A DNA stretch of 64,000 bases from Lachnospiraceae bacterium. Its GTDB lineage: Bacteria > Bacillota > Clostridia > Lachnospirales > Lachnospiraceae. The position numbers were made by a program, and so were the translations under genes. How positions within the stretch are numbered: position 1 is the first letter of the stretch; each line of letters opens with the position of its first letter. The notes under the pieces were generated by a model, which worked only from the letters and a program-made list of their open reading frames with translations, was not told the origin of the DNA and made no database searches. Shown here one piece after another: positions 33,984 through 42,130 of the stretch. The DNA is taken from the NCBI GenBank assembly GCA_022652545.1, contig JALCRM010000001.1, forward strand, positions 310,001-374,000. Reading direction: 5' to 3'.

Positions 33984-36038
33984 ATGATCAGAAAATTTGT
34001 TTTTGGAACGCCAATCAATACGGATGCGACAGTTCTCCATATTCCAGCGGAAGATCCGCAGGATATCGGGGAAGTCATTCTTTCGGGAGACGGGTCGGAA
34101 CTTTCCTGTAAGCTTGAAGAGCAGGACATTGTATATGGACTGGGAGAACAGGTTCGCGGGATCAATAAAAGGGGATGGTCTTATGCGAGCAATTGTGCGG
34201 ATGATCCGCTGCATACGGAAGGCAAGCATTCTCTTTACGGTGCGCATAATTTTCTGATCATTGACGGAAGGCGTTGCTTTGGTCTTTTTATTGATGCGCC
34301 CGGAAAAGTGTGTTTTGACATCGGCTATACAGAGCATGAAAAAATGCTGATAACCATACCAGAGCCTGATTACGTTCTCTATTATATAGCCGGCGCTTCC
34401 GTGACTGAAATTGTCCGGGAGTTCCGGAAACTGACGGGGAGAAGCTATATTCCGCCAAAGTGGGCATTCGGATTCGGGCAAAGCAGATGGAGCTACATGA
34501 ATGAAGAAGAGATTCGTGAACTTGTCAGGGAGTATCGGGATAACGGCATTCCCCTTGACAGTATTTACCTTGACATCGATTACATGGATCACTACAAGGA
34601 TTTTACCGTAAATGAAGAAGCATTTCCTGACTTTCCGGGTTTTATCAAAGAAATGCAGAATGAGAGAATTCACCTGGTACCGATCATTGATGCCGGAGTT
34701 AAACAGGAAGCAGGATACTCTGTTTACGAAGAGGGAACGGCAGAAAACTGTTTTTGCAAAGACAGTGACGGTAAGGACTTTGTTGCAGCTGTATGGCCCG
34801 GAAAAGCATTGTTTCCGGATGTCCTGAATCCGAAAGTGCGGGTGTGGTTCGGAAATCACTATAAAGAACTGATAGACGCAGGTATTGAGGGCTTTTGGAA
34901 TGACATGAATGAACCTGCAATTTTCTATTCAGAAAAGCGGCTTCGGAAAGTATTCGGCCAAATAGAAGCGTATAAAGGGAAAAACCTGGATATAAAGTCG
35001 TTTTTTGAATTTAAGGATCTAGTGGGTTCCCTCGATAACAACCCGGAAGACTACGCCTCTTTCTACCACGATATGGATGGTAAGAAAGTCAGGCATGACA
35101 GAGTACATAATCTTTTCGGGTTTAATATGACGAGGGCGGCAGGAGAAGCATTCGACAGACTTGCTCCCGGGAAACGCATTCTGATGTTTTCCAGATCCTC
35201 ATATATCGGGATGCACAGGTATGGCGGGATCTGGACCGGGGATAACAGGGCATGGTGGTCACATCTTGAACTGAGTATAAAGCAGATGCCATCGCTGAAT
35301 ATGTGCGGCTTTTTATTCTGCGGGTCCGACATAGGAGGGTTCGGCGATGATACAACGCCGGATCTGATGATGCGATGGCTGGAATTCGGGATCTTTACGC
35401 CGCTGATGCGTTCACATTCGGCGCAGGGGACCAGACTCCAGGAACTGACAAGATTCGGCAATTTTACGCAGGATTATGCCAGAATCGTTTCGCTGCGGTA
35501 TATGCTGATGCCTTATATCTACAGTGAATATATGAAGGCAGCCCTGAAGGATGCTATGTATATTCGCCCGCTGTCCTTTGAATATCCCCGTGATGAAAGG
35601 GCGAGGACAGTGGAAGACCAGCTGCTTGTCGGCGAAAGCATCATGATCGCACCTGTTTATCAGCAGAATGCCCTCGGCAGGTATGTATATTTACCGGAAA
35701 AGATGAAACTGTACAGGTTCAGGAGTGAATGTGACTATGATATTGAAGTCCTTCAGGCCGGTGACCATTATGTCAAAGCGGATCTTTGTGAGGTGCTGCT
35801 TTTCGTAAGACCCGATAAGCTCGTAATTCTGTCCCGTGGTGCAAAATCGGTCAGCCAGATCAATACAAATCAGCTTTACCTTATGGATTACTCTGAGAAC
35901 GGGGCAAAATATGACTGGTACGATGATGACGGGGTGTCCAAGACTTATGCGCTGCCCCAAAACTGGCATACTGTCTGTCTGGATGAGAAAGGGACAGTGT
36001 CCATAGGCAATTACGAGGGCATGGTAAACCGGATCTGA
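33984..36038 (+). CDS. Glycoside hydrolase family 31 alpha-glucosidase
   Basis: A 684-residue GH31 enzyme. N-terminal beta-sandwich with 'DIVYGLGEQVRGINKRG' near residue 48, barrel from 'IPPKWAFGFGQSRWSY' near 155, nucleophile Asp307 in 'FWNDMNEPAIF', acid/base Asp420 in 'IWTGDNRAWW', and the GFG-like 'CGSDIGGF' block near 452. These are the hallmarks of true alpha-glucosidases, which release glucose from maltose- or isomaltose-like oligosaccharides. No signal peptide. Residues about 325-375 look like an insertion between the two catalytic aspartates. It is the final gene of the LacI operon and is followed by a strong terminator. Confidence 0.93.
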   Translation: MIRKFVFGTPINTDATVLHIPAEDPQDIGEVILSGDGSELSCKLEEQDIVYGLGEQVRGINKRGWSYASNCADDPLHTEGKHSLYGAHNFLIIDGRRCFGLFIDAPGKVCFDIGYTEHEKMLITIPEPDYVLYYIAGASVTEIVREFRKLTGRSYIPPKWAFGFGQSRWSYMNEEEIRELVREYRDNGIPLDSIYLDIDYMDHYKDFTVNEEAFPDFPGFIKEMQNERIHLVPIIDAGVKQEAGYSVYEEGTAENCFCKDSDGKDFVAAVWPGKALFPDVLNPKVRVWFGNHYKELIDAGIEGFWNDMNEPAIFYSEKRLRKVFGQIEAYKGKNLDIKSFFEFKDLVGSLDNNPEDYASFYHDMDGKKVRHDRVHNLFGFNMTRAAGEAFDRLAPGKRILMFSRSSYIGMHRYGGIWTGDNRAWWSHLELSIKQMPSLNMCGFLFCGSDIGGFGDDTTPDLMMRWLEFGIFTPLMRSHSAQGTRLQELTRFGNFTQDYARIVSLRYMLMPYIYSEYMKAALKDAMYIRPLSFEYPRDERARTVEDQLLVGESIMIAPVYQQNALGRYVYLPEKMKLYRFRSECDYDIEVLQAGDHYVKADLCEVLLFVRPDKLVILSRGAKSVSQINTNQLYLMDYSENGAKYDWYDDDGVSKTYALPQNWHTVCLDEKGTVSIGNYEGMVNRI

Positions 36039-36066
36039 GAAAAAAACCATCACTGCTGTGTATAGC

Positions 36067-36100
36067 AGCCTCCCGGATTTTTCCGGGAGGCTTTTTATAT
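36067..36100 (+). terminator. Rho-independent terminator of the alpha-glucoside operon
   Basis: AGCCTCCCGGA (36067-36077), loop TTTT, TCCGGGAGGCT (36082-36092), then TTTTTATAT. An 11-bp perfect stem. Confidence 0.95.
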
Positions 36101-36149
36101 CCGCAGATGTTTGCGATCAAGCCGGCAGACCGGGACGCAGATGAAAGCA

Positions 36150-36190
36150 TTAAAAAGCCCTGAAAGTCTTTGCTTACTGACTTTCAGGGC
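36150..36190 (-). terminator. Rho-independent terminator of tRNA-Val
   Basis: Read on the minus strand, GCCCTGAAAGTC (36190-36179) pairs with GACTTTCAGGGC (36168-36157) around a 10-base loop and is followed by TTTTTA. It lies two bases beyond the tRNA 3' end. Confidence 0.9.
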
Positions 36191-36192
36191 AG

Positions 36193-36266
36193 TGGGGCGG
36201 ATGGGGATCGAACCCATGACCTCTCGCGTGTGAGGCGAACGCTCATCCCGGCTGAGCTACCGTCCC
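36193..36266 (-). tRNA. tRNA-Val (anticodon CAC)
   Basis: A 74-base gene that folds as a cloverleaf: acceptor GGGACGG with CCGCCCC, D stem GCTC/GAGC, anticodon stem TTCGC/GCGAG, loop CTCACAC with CAC at 34-36, T arm ATGGG-TTCGATC-CCCAT, discriminator A. No CCA is encoded. The fourth acceptor pair is A-C, a mismatch, while all other pairs are standard or G-T. It reads GTG codons. Confidence 0.93.
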
Positions 36267-36328
36267 ATGAACCGGTGTTTCGGCGGCACACAGCAGATCG
36301 TTACTGCGGCTGCCGCTGAGATGCTGTT

Positions 36329-36356
36329 ATTATAGCACCGGCGTTCAAATTTGAAA
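36329..36356 (-). promoter_or_regulatory. Promoter of tRNA-Val
   Basis: On the minus strand TTTCAA (36356-36351), a 16-base spacer and a perfect TATAAT (36334-36329) with the extended TG two bases upstream. Start would be near 36322, about 55 bases before the mature 5' end. The rest of 36267-36557 shows nothing I can assign. Confidence 0.65.
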
Positions 36357-36557
36357 ACGGCTCTTTTATATTCAAAACATTTCGAATGCATATGGAAATA
36401 GTCTGACACATCTGCTATATTGTTCTCACGCGCCTTTTCGAAAAGCGTATGGCGCAGTGCCTTTTCGGCGGCACGTCTGTAACGCATCTTTTGCTTTTTC
36501 TTTCGCTTCTTACTGCCGCAGGTTCACTTCACATCTGTTTATTCCGGAGGTATTTCC

Positions 36558-37058
36558 ATGAAATGCAATGTTTTTCCCTGTGAAAGTTTTTCATTCCCGG
36601 TCGACAGGGACGCTGTCGGCAGCATCCGCAATCCGAAGCAGCAGGAAAGGATCGCCGACCTGCTGGAGGATGTAGGGAAGCGTATGGAAGGGCGTTACGC
36701 TGAAAAACTCAGGCTCGAGAGCATTGCGGCGGAGGTGGGCGTCAGTTCCTGGTATCTTTGCAAAGTGATCAGGAAATACTGCGGTTCCGGCTTTTCGGAT
36801 ATTCTGACAGGAATACGGATCGCACATGCGGAAGAACTGCTGCGGAACGGGGAAGTGAAGCCTTCGCTTGTCGGGCAGTTCGTGGGGTACGAAGAGACCG
36901 GACAGTTTATCAAGGTATTCCACCGGATGACAGGACTTACGCCGCGCCAGTACAGGGATGGGCTGGCGATTGAAAGGAGCCTTGCGCTGGCTGAAACGGA
37001 AGGCCGGTATCTGTGCAGTGATGATACGGAAACGTACCCCGGACCATCTGTGTTATAA
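36558..37058 (+). CDS. Short AraC-type helix-turn-helix protein
   Basis: A 166-residue protein with ATG after GGAGGTATTTCC. Residues about 35-137 form an AraC DNA-binding domain: first HTH 'LRLESIAAEVGVSSWYLCKVI', second 'KPSLVGQFVGYEETGQFIKVF', closing 'TGLTPRQYRDG'. There is no room for a sensor domain; residues 1-30 and the 25-residue tail match nothing I know. It is 33 bases upstream of the cytidylate-kinase-like gene, so it may regulate that gene or be co-transcribed with it. Target genes cannot be named. Confidence 0.82.
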   Translation: MKCNVFPCESFSFPVDRDAVGSIRNPKQQERIADLLEDVGKRMEGRYAEKLRLESIAAEVGVSSWYLCKVIRKYCGSGFSDILTGIRIAHAEELLRNGEVKPSLVGQFVGYEETGQFIKVFHRMTGLTPRQYRDGLAIERSLALAETEGRYLCSDDTETYPGPSVL

Positions 37059-37091
37059 TATGACAAATCAGGATCTTCAGGAGATGTCATA

Positions 37092-37988
37092 ATGAATATT
37101 TCGATCACAGGCAATCTTGGGGCGGGCAAATCCAGTGTGTGTCATGAACTGGCTGAAAAAGGCTATGAGATCATCTCGGCGGGCACACTGTTCCGGCAGA
37201 TCGCAGTCGAACATCACATGTCGGTGGAAGAACTCAACAGAAAAGCGGCAGAAGAGGTCAGTAAAAGCGGAAAATCCTCGATCGACGATATGCTGGATCA
37301 GCGCACGGCGCAGCTGAATGCCATGAAGGACGGCGCCGTGTTCGATTCCAGACTGGCATGGAATTTTGCGAAGGGCAGCTACAGGGTGTTCCTGACGGTA
37401 GACCTGGACGAGTCGGCGGCCAGGGTATTCGGAGATCAGAACAGAAGAGCGTCGGAAGCTTTTGAAACGCTGGAACAATGCAGGGCTTCCATCATCAACA
37501 GACAGGGACTTGAAAAAACAAGGTTCGCAAAGCTATACGGAATCAATTATTATGACATGTCCAACTACGATCTCGTGATAGACTGTACGCATGTCAGCCC
37601 GTCGGAGGCTGCCGACGAGATCGAGCGCTGTTACAAAAGCCGGGAGAGCGGCAGGGTCGAACTGAACCCGAGAAGTATCTATCCGACACATGCTTCCGAG
37701 GGACGGCCGGAAGATGCAGTTCCCGATGCAGCCGTACGGGTCAGCCCGCGATGCTGCGGTTGGTTTGCGGCGGAGGGAGAGCAGGGGCTTCTGCATGCCC
37801 TGCACGAAAGAAAGCGGTTTATTCGTGTAGTGGTCGATCCTGATGCGGCGGTAAGCGTGCTTACGCCCGGAGAATACAGGGTCTATGAGAAAGCCGGCGG
37901 TTTCCGGTACAGAAGGTATCCAGTACCGGAGGACGCGGCGCAGAAGACGATCTATGATTTTCCGCCGGTATCCGGAAATTCGAGGTGA
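37092..37988 (+). CDS. Cytidylate-kinase-like P-loop protein with C-terminal extension
   Basis: A 298-residue protein. Residues 1-180 resemble the cytidylate kinase/AAA_33-type nucleotide kinases: P-loop 'ITGNLGAGKSS' at 5-15, 'ISAGTLFRQIA' near 30-40, and a lid-like 'DQNRRASEAFETLEQ' near 117-131. From about residue 185 comes a 110-residue extension ('LNPRSIYPTHASEG', 'FIRVVVDPDAAVSVLTPGEYRVYE') that I do not recognise. True (d)CMP kinases are about 220 residues and lack this part. The role as a nucleotide kinase is plausible for the first part only. It follows a small AraC-like gene by 33 bases. Confidence 0.65.
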   Translation: MNISITGNLGAGKSSVCHELAEKGYEIISAGTLFRQIAVEHHMSVEELNRKAAEEVSKSGKSSIDDMLDQRTAQLNAMKDGAVFDSRLAWNFAKGSYRVFLTVDLDESAARVFGDQNRRASEAFETLEQCRASIINRQGLEKTRFAKLYGINYYDMSNYDLVIDCTHVSPSEAADEIERCYKSRESGRVELNPRSIYPTHASEGRPEDAVPDAAVRVSPRCCGWFAAEGEQGLLHALHERKRFIRVVVDPDAAVSVLTPGEYRVYEKAGGFRYRRYPVPEDAAQKTIYDFPPVSGNSR

Positions 37989-38225
37989 CAGACAATATTA
38001 CAGCACCAGTCAATCGGGCAGCCGGCGGTTTCCTTTTCCTGTGGTGAGAACAACAGATCGCCCAGCGGCGGGAAAGAGGCAGAAGAATATCGGGTGGAAA
38101 CAGCCGCTGACCTGGGCATCAGCCAAAGCTGTGCTGCAGTCTATACATAAAGGAAAAACGTTCATCGCTGCACTGGGCAATCAGATATGGTCCCGGGGAG
38201 ATCCGGGTACCGTCATTTTACGAGA

Positions 38226-39191
38226 TCATTCTTTATCCAGCCCGAACTCTTTCAGCAGCTGCTTTTGATAGGAAGGATCTTTTGCAGCTTTGATGATGTC
38301 TTCGGTACGGTCGGCACCAGCAAGGGCAAGAATCAGGCGGCTGGCTTCATTCCTGCCTTCTTCTCTTCCTTCTTCCCTCCCGAGACGGGTGGCAGCGGAC
38401 ATGTCACGTTCATAGCGTTCTTCGATCTCCAGCTGCTGCCGTATCTTTTCGTCTTCGGTCAGTTTCTTCAGTTCCACATGGACGTTCTTCATTGTATCGT
38501 TCTCTTCAGCCAAAATAGTCAGTTCCTCCCATGTCGTTGCGGCGAACAGCCGGGCAAAATCGTAAACAGGATCCTTTTTCTCTGCTTCCGGACAGTTCTT
38601 CAGGTAAGGTAAGCATAGCACAAAGATCCGGGCACTGTCATTGTAGATCTCATGCGTATGGCGGTTCATGAACAGAAATTCGGAATAGAGCTCATGCCTC
38701 CTTTCAGGAAACAGCGCGAAGTCCAGGATACCGATCTGTACGGCCTTTTTCATATCGCTGTAGTCTTCATTTCTTTGCAGATCGTTGGAGATCTCTTTGC
38801 AGAGATAAAAGAGGGAACGGTTCGTCCAGTCGTGCAGATCCCGGACCTGCATTTCGATATCGATCAGCGTATTGTCGTTCATACAAAGGCTGATGTCGAG
38901 AACAGGACGTTTATCGCTGATGCTTTCACCAAGCACGATGGGATTCAGGATCTGGAGACTCCTGACTTCTTCCGGATTAAGGGACAGGAGAGCGCAGAGC
39001 AGGCCTTTCAGGATGTCCCTGCGCTCCTGTAACAACGCGCGGAAAAGGTAGTCGTTGGTCAGACGGTAGGGCAGGGGACCGGATACCGATGAATTCCCGG
39101 CGGATGTTTTGGCTGATGCTGATACAGGTGAAGGTGTGGATGCAGCAGATGCAGCAGAGACATTAGAAGTTGAAGCAGCAGATGAAGACAT
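38226..39191 (-). CDS. Rpn family / PD-(D/E)XK nuclease-type protein
   Basis: A 321-residue protein. The ATG at 39191 has a full AAGGAGGT site; the in-frame start at 39380 lacks one. After a Ser/Ala/Thr-rich 35-residue leader the core begins 'LPYRLTNDYLFRALL' and holds the PD-(D/E)XK-like pattern 'PVLDISLCMN....LIDIEMQVRD' near residues 95-118. The C-terminus has the repeated 'GREEGREEGRNEA' motif of this family (PDDEXK_2/Rpn), once labelled transposase and now linked to recombination-promoting nucleases. No inverted repeats or second transposase gene are nearby, so it is not a recognisable insertion sequence. Confidence 0.8.
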   Translation of the reverse strand: MSSSAASTSNVSAASAASTPSPVSASAKTSAGNSSVSGPLPYRLTNDYLFRALLQERRDILKGLLCALLSLNPEEVRSLQILNPIVLGESISDKRPVLDISLCMNDNTLIDIEMQVRDLHDWTNRSLFYLCKEISNDLQRNEDYSDMKKAVQIGILDFALFPERRHELYSEFLFMNRHTHEIYNDSARIFVLCLPYLKNCPEAEKKDPVYDFARLFAATTWEELTILAEENDTMKNVHVELKKLTEDEKIRQQLEIEERYERDMSAATRLGREEGREEGRNEASRLILALAGADRTEDIIKAAKDPSYQKQLLKEFGLDKE

Positions 39192-39636
39192 AAGGACCTC
39201 CTTGCGATGTGATAGGTAGACGGGTATCAGTAAACAGAAAGATACAGAAGAGAGTATGTAACTGAAAAGCGCAGGTCCCGGCAGAATGCCGGAGAGACCT
39301 GAAGTCAGAATACCATGCGGGGTATGGAGATGTCTATTACTCTTTAGAATTTTAATTCTGCGTTTTACTGTTACATCCATGTATGTGGAGAGTGTATGCC
39401 TGGAAAGTGCATTCCCGTATAGTGCGGTCTATGGATCTTTTAAATTCTAAGGACATCGGTCCGAAAGACATATATCTGAAATAATTCTGATTAAAAGCCA
39501 ATAGCCTGATATTTACAGTCGGAAAATACCTTATAATATAGATATCCTTGTTTTATAAAATTTAAATGCAATGATTTATTTTCAGCAGGGATTATAAATG
39601 TGATCTATGTCATTTCTTATAAACAGGGGGAGCATC
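39192..39636. other. AT-rich intergenic region between divergent genes
   Basis: 445 bases, visibly richer in A and T than the neighbours. A TATAAT at 39532-39537 on the plus strand may be the -10 of the ion-channel gene, but no -35 hexamer with 16-18 bp spacing is convincing. The minus-strand part (39192-39380) reads open as an extension of the Rpn-type gene without a ribosome binding site. Nothing else is recognised. Confidence 0.4.
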
Positions 39637-41652
39637 ATGAAATTCAATGACGAGAAGAAACAAAAAGAAATGCCATTATGGCGAAAGAAAACCCGTTACT
39701 GGATGGATGAGCATATTTCAAAAGGCCTGCGGGGACAGGTCATTCTGCTTGTATCGTTTATTACCGCAGTTGTATTGATTTTTGGCCTGATTTCGGCTGT
39801 TTCGAATCACGCCATCTCAACAGGCGAAGGAATCTGGAGCAGTCTGATGCACCTGATGGATCCCGGGACACTCGCCGGTGACGGTACATCAAACAGAACG
39901 TTCATCGTACTTATGCTCATCGTTACCCTGGTCGGAATCACGCTGTCCAGTACACTGACTTCCATAATCGACAACGCACTCAGTCATAAAATGCATGAAC
40001 TCCGGAAAGGCAAATCCAAGATCATTGAAGACGGTCATACGGTCATTATCGGTTTTAACGCAGGTATTTTCAGCATTCTGAATGAACTGACGGAGGCAGC
40101 AGAAAACAACACACGTAAAACAGCAATAGTGATCGCTGATGATCAGGACAAGGAAGAAATGGACCAGGCCCTGCTGAATCATGAGATCTTCGATACCGAA
40201 AAGATCAGATTTATCTGCAGATCCGGCGACCTGATTCAAAACAGCATATATGATCAGATCTCACTGGAAAATTCCCGTTCCATTATCATCAATTATGAAG
40301 ATGATTATGAGACCATGCGAATACTGCTGGCAGTGACAGAGTATCTGAAGGCCAAAGGAAAAACAGATCAGTGCCTCGTCACACTGGTACACGAAAAGCC
40401 GACGGAAATCGCCGTCAGAGGGATTCTGAAGGAATTCCCGAATGCCAGGGTTTTGTTTCTTGAAGGAATGCTCTCAAAGATCCTGGCGCAGGTGTGCCGC
40501 CAGCCGGGTCTGTCCTATGTCCTGGCGGAACTCTTCGATTATGCGAATTCGGAAATATATATTGAAAACAGAGGAAAAAACGGGAAACTTTTTCCTGTTG
40601 AAGGGAAAACATTTGCCAGTGTTTTGAACTCATTCAGTAACAGTGTGGCAATTGGCTATTGTCATGAGGAAAATGGGAAACTGGTGTCGAGGCTCGCACC
40701 GGATCAGCAGGAAATCATAGGAAAAGACTGCCGGATGATCCTTATTGCAAGGGATGACAGGATCTCAGTATTTACCGAGAAGAGCAGTACAAATGAGGAT
40801 AATGAGACAGCGGCTCTTTCCAGACACAGAGAGCTGAAGCCTACAGAAATACATCTTCTTGTACTGAACTGGAACGAATCACTAACCTATACACTGAAAT
40901 ATCTGGCACCGTTTATCGACTGTTCCTGCGGCCGCTCCAGGATCATCATAGCTGCAGACACAGACTATCCGGAAATCGAGCAGACCAGGGCACTTCTGAA
41001 TACAGGTACTGGGAATTCCGGCAGCCAGGGAATACCGGTGGAGTTTAAACTGTTTGGCAAAGAGTTTTACAGGCAGGAGACCATACAGGAACTGCTTGTC
41101 CGGAATGATATTACGAATGTGCTTCTGGTCTGTCCGGACGGAGACAACGCGAAGACTTCGGATGCCGCAACCATGAAGCTTCTGCTGCTGCTCAGAGACT
41201 GTGTTACAACAGCAGAGAGGAAACTCGGCAGGGAATTGATCATTACCAGTGAGCTGAATCTTGCCGATGATCAGAAACTGATGCAGATTACGGACATTAA
41301 TGATTTCGTTGTCGGCAATGAAATTGCCAATAAGATTCTGGCACAGGTTTCGAATGAGCCGAATCTGGACGAAATATTTAAGGAACTGCTTACGGAAAAA
41401 GGCGCCGAAATATATCTGCGTCCTGTGTCCGACTATATCGGCATCGAGAGTTGCAAAAAAGTTTCATTCGGCACTATGACATCTGTCGTGATGCATAACA
41501 ATGACGTGCTGATCGGCTGGACAAGACTTCAGAACGGAAAGAAAACATATGAGCTCAATCCGCTGAAGTCTTCTACAAATATATTTGATCCGGAACGCGA
41601 AAAAGATATCCGGACGCGTGACGAACTGATCGTCATATCACAGGGAATATAG
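39637..41652 (+). CDS. CASTOR/POLLUX-type putative ion channel with RCK-like domains
   Basis: A 671-residue protein from the ATG at 39637 (GGGGGAG upstream; the ATG at 39607 has no site). Two membrane segments are visible, 'GQVILLVSFITAVVLIFGLI' near residues 25-45 and 'TFIVLMLIVTLVGITL' near 89-104, with a pore-loop-like stretch 'WSSLMHLMDPGT' between them. The soluble part begins 'GHTVIIGFNAGIFSILNEL' near residue 132, a Rossmann/TrkA-N type motif, and a second copy lies near 405. This layout is that of the CASTOR/POLLUX/DMI1 channel family, known from plant symbiosis as Ca2+ or K+ conducting proteins and found in many bacteria without an assigned role. Confidence 0.8.
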   Translation: MKFNDEKKQKEMPLWRKKTRYWMDEHISKGLRGQVILLVSFITAVVLIFGLISAVSNHAISTGEGIWSSLMHLMDPGTLAGDGTSNRTFIVLMLIVTLVGITLSSTLTSIIDNALSHKMHELRKGKSKIIEDGHTVIIGFNAGIFSILNELTEAAENNTRKTAIVIADDQDKEEMDQALLNHEIFDTEKIRFICRSGDLIQNSIYDQISLENSRSIIINYEDDYETMRILLAVTEYLKAKGKTDQCLVTLVHEKPTEIAVRGILKEFPNARVLFLEGMLSKILAQVCRQPGLSYVLAELFDYANSEIYIENRGKNGKLFPVEGKTFASVLNSFSNSVAIGYCHEENGKLVSRLAPDQQEIIGKDCRMILIARDDRISVFTEKSSTNEDNETAALSRHRELKPTEIHLLVLNWNESLTYTLKYLAPFIDCSCGRSRIIIAADTDYPEIEQTRALLNTGTGNSGSQGIPVEFKLFGKEFYRQETIQELLVRNDITNVLLVCPDGDNAKTSDAATMKLLLLLRDCVTTAERKLGRELIITSELNLADDQKLMQITDINDFVVGNEIANKILAQVSNEPNLDEIFKELLTEKGAEIYLRPVSDYIGIESCKKVSFGTMTSVVMHNNDVLIGWTRLQNGKKTYELNPLKSSTNIFDPEREKDIRTRDELIVISQGI

Positions 41653-41747
41653 ATGTTGCCGGCACAAATTGCATGCCGGCAGTATATCAAAGCGCGATCC
41701 GCTTGTTTTAAGATTTGTCATACCGGTTTCAGAAATCTTATACGTAT

Positions 41748-41790
41748 AAAAAAACCTTGTTGAATCCCGTTTTTGCCAGGATTTACAAGG
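41748..41790 (-). terminator. Rho-independent terminator of the tRNA-Leu pair
   Basis: On the minus strand CCTTGTAAATCC (41790-41779), an 11-base loop, GGATTCAACAAGG (41767-41755), then seven T. The stem has one small internal bulge. Read from the plus strand the same sequence could also slow transcription from the channel gene. Confidence 0.8.
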
Positions 41791-41806
41791 CTTTCTAGGT
41801 CAAACA

Positions 41807-41890
41807 TGCGGAAAATGGGACTTGAACCCACACGGTATTGCTACCACAAGATCCTTAGTCTTGCTCGTCTGCCAATTCCGACATTTCCGC
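41807..41890 (-). tRNA. tRNA-Leu (anticodon AAG)
   Basis: An 84-base class II tRNA gene: acceptor GCGGAAA/TTTCCGC, D loop with GG and GCAGAC, anticodon stem CAAGA/TCTTG with loop CTAAGGA (AAG at 34-36), long variable arm TGGTAGCAATACCGT, T loop TTCAAGT, discriminator A. No encoded CCA. It reads CTT and, with A34 converted to inosine, perhaps other CTN codons. Confidence 0.95.
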
Positions 41891-41931
41891 ATTTCTATTG
41901 GAAGGGGTCGTGTACACCTTCAAAAAAAGGA

Positions 41932-42014
41932 TGCAGGAAAAGGGACTTGAACCCTCACTGTATTGCTACAACAGGCACCTGAAGCCTGCGCGTCTGCCAT
42001 TCCGCCATTCCTGC
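41932..42014 (-). tRNA. tRNA-Leu (anticodon CAG)
   Basis: An 83-base class II tRNA gene: acceptor GCAGGAA/TTCCTGC, anticodon stem CAGGC/GCCTG with loop TTCAGGT (CAG at 34-36), long variable arm TTGTAGCAATACAGT, T arm AGGG-TTCAAGT-CCCT, discriminator A. No encoded CCA. It is first in a two-gene unit with tRNA-Leu(AAG), 41 bases upstream of it on the minus strand, and reads CTG. Confidence 0.95.
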
Positions 42015-42025
42015 ACGCAAAGGAT

Positions 42026-42054
42026 ATGATACTCGAATCGATTTTCGATGTCAA
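42026..42054 (-). promoter_or_regulatory. Promoter of the tRNA-Leu pair
   Basis: On the minus strand TTGACA (42054-42049), a 17-base spacer and TATCAT (42031-42026). The start would lie a few bases before the tRNA-Leu(CAG) 5' end. Confidence 0.8.
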
Positions 42055-42130
42055 CACTTAAAAAACAAAAAAGGAAAACGGGCCGGAGCACAGAATAACC
42101 TATATGTAGACATTTCGGAAAGGCGTAAAA

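Noticed and set aside
38226-39191. Insertion sequence carrying the PD-(D/E)XK 'transposase' gene
   Set aside because: No terminal inverted repeats or target duplications are visible at either side; the family is better described as Rpn-type nuclease.
41807-42014. tRNA-Leu genes as a prophage attachment site
   Set aside because: No integrase gene or repeated tRNA 3' end is found in the flanking sequence.
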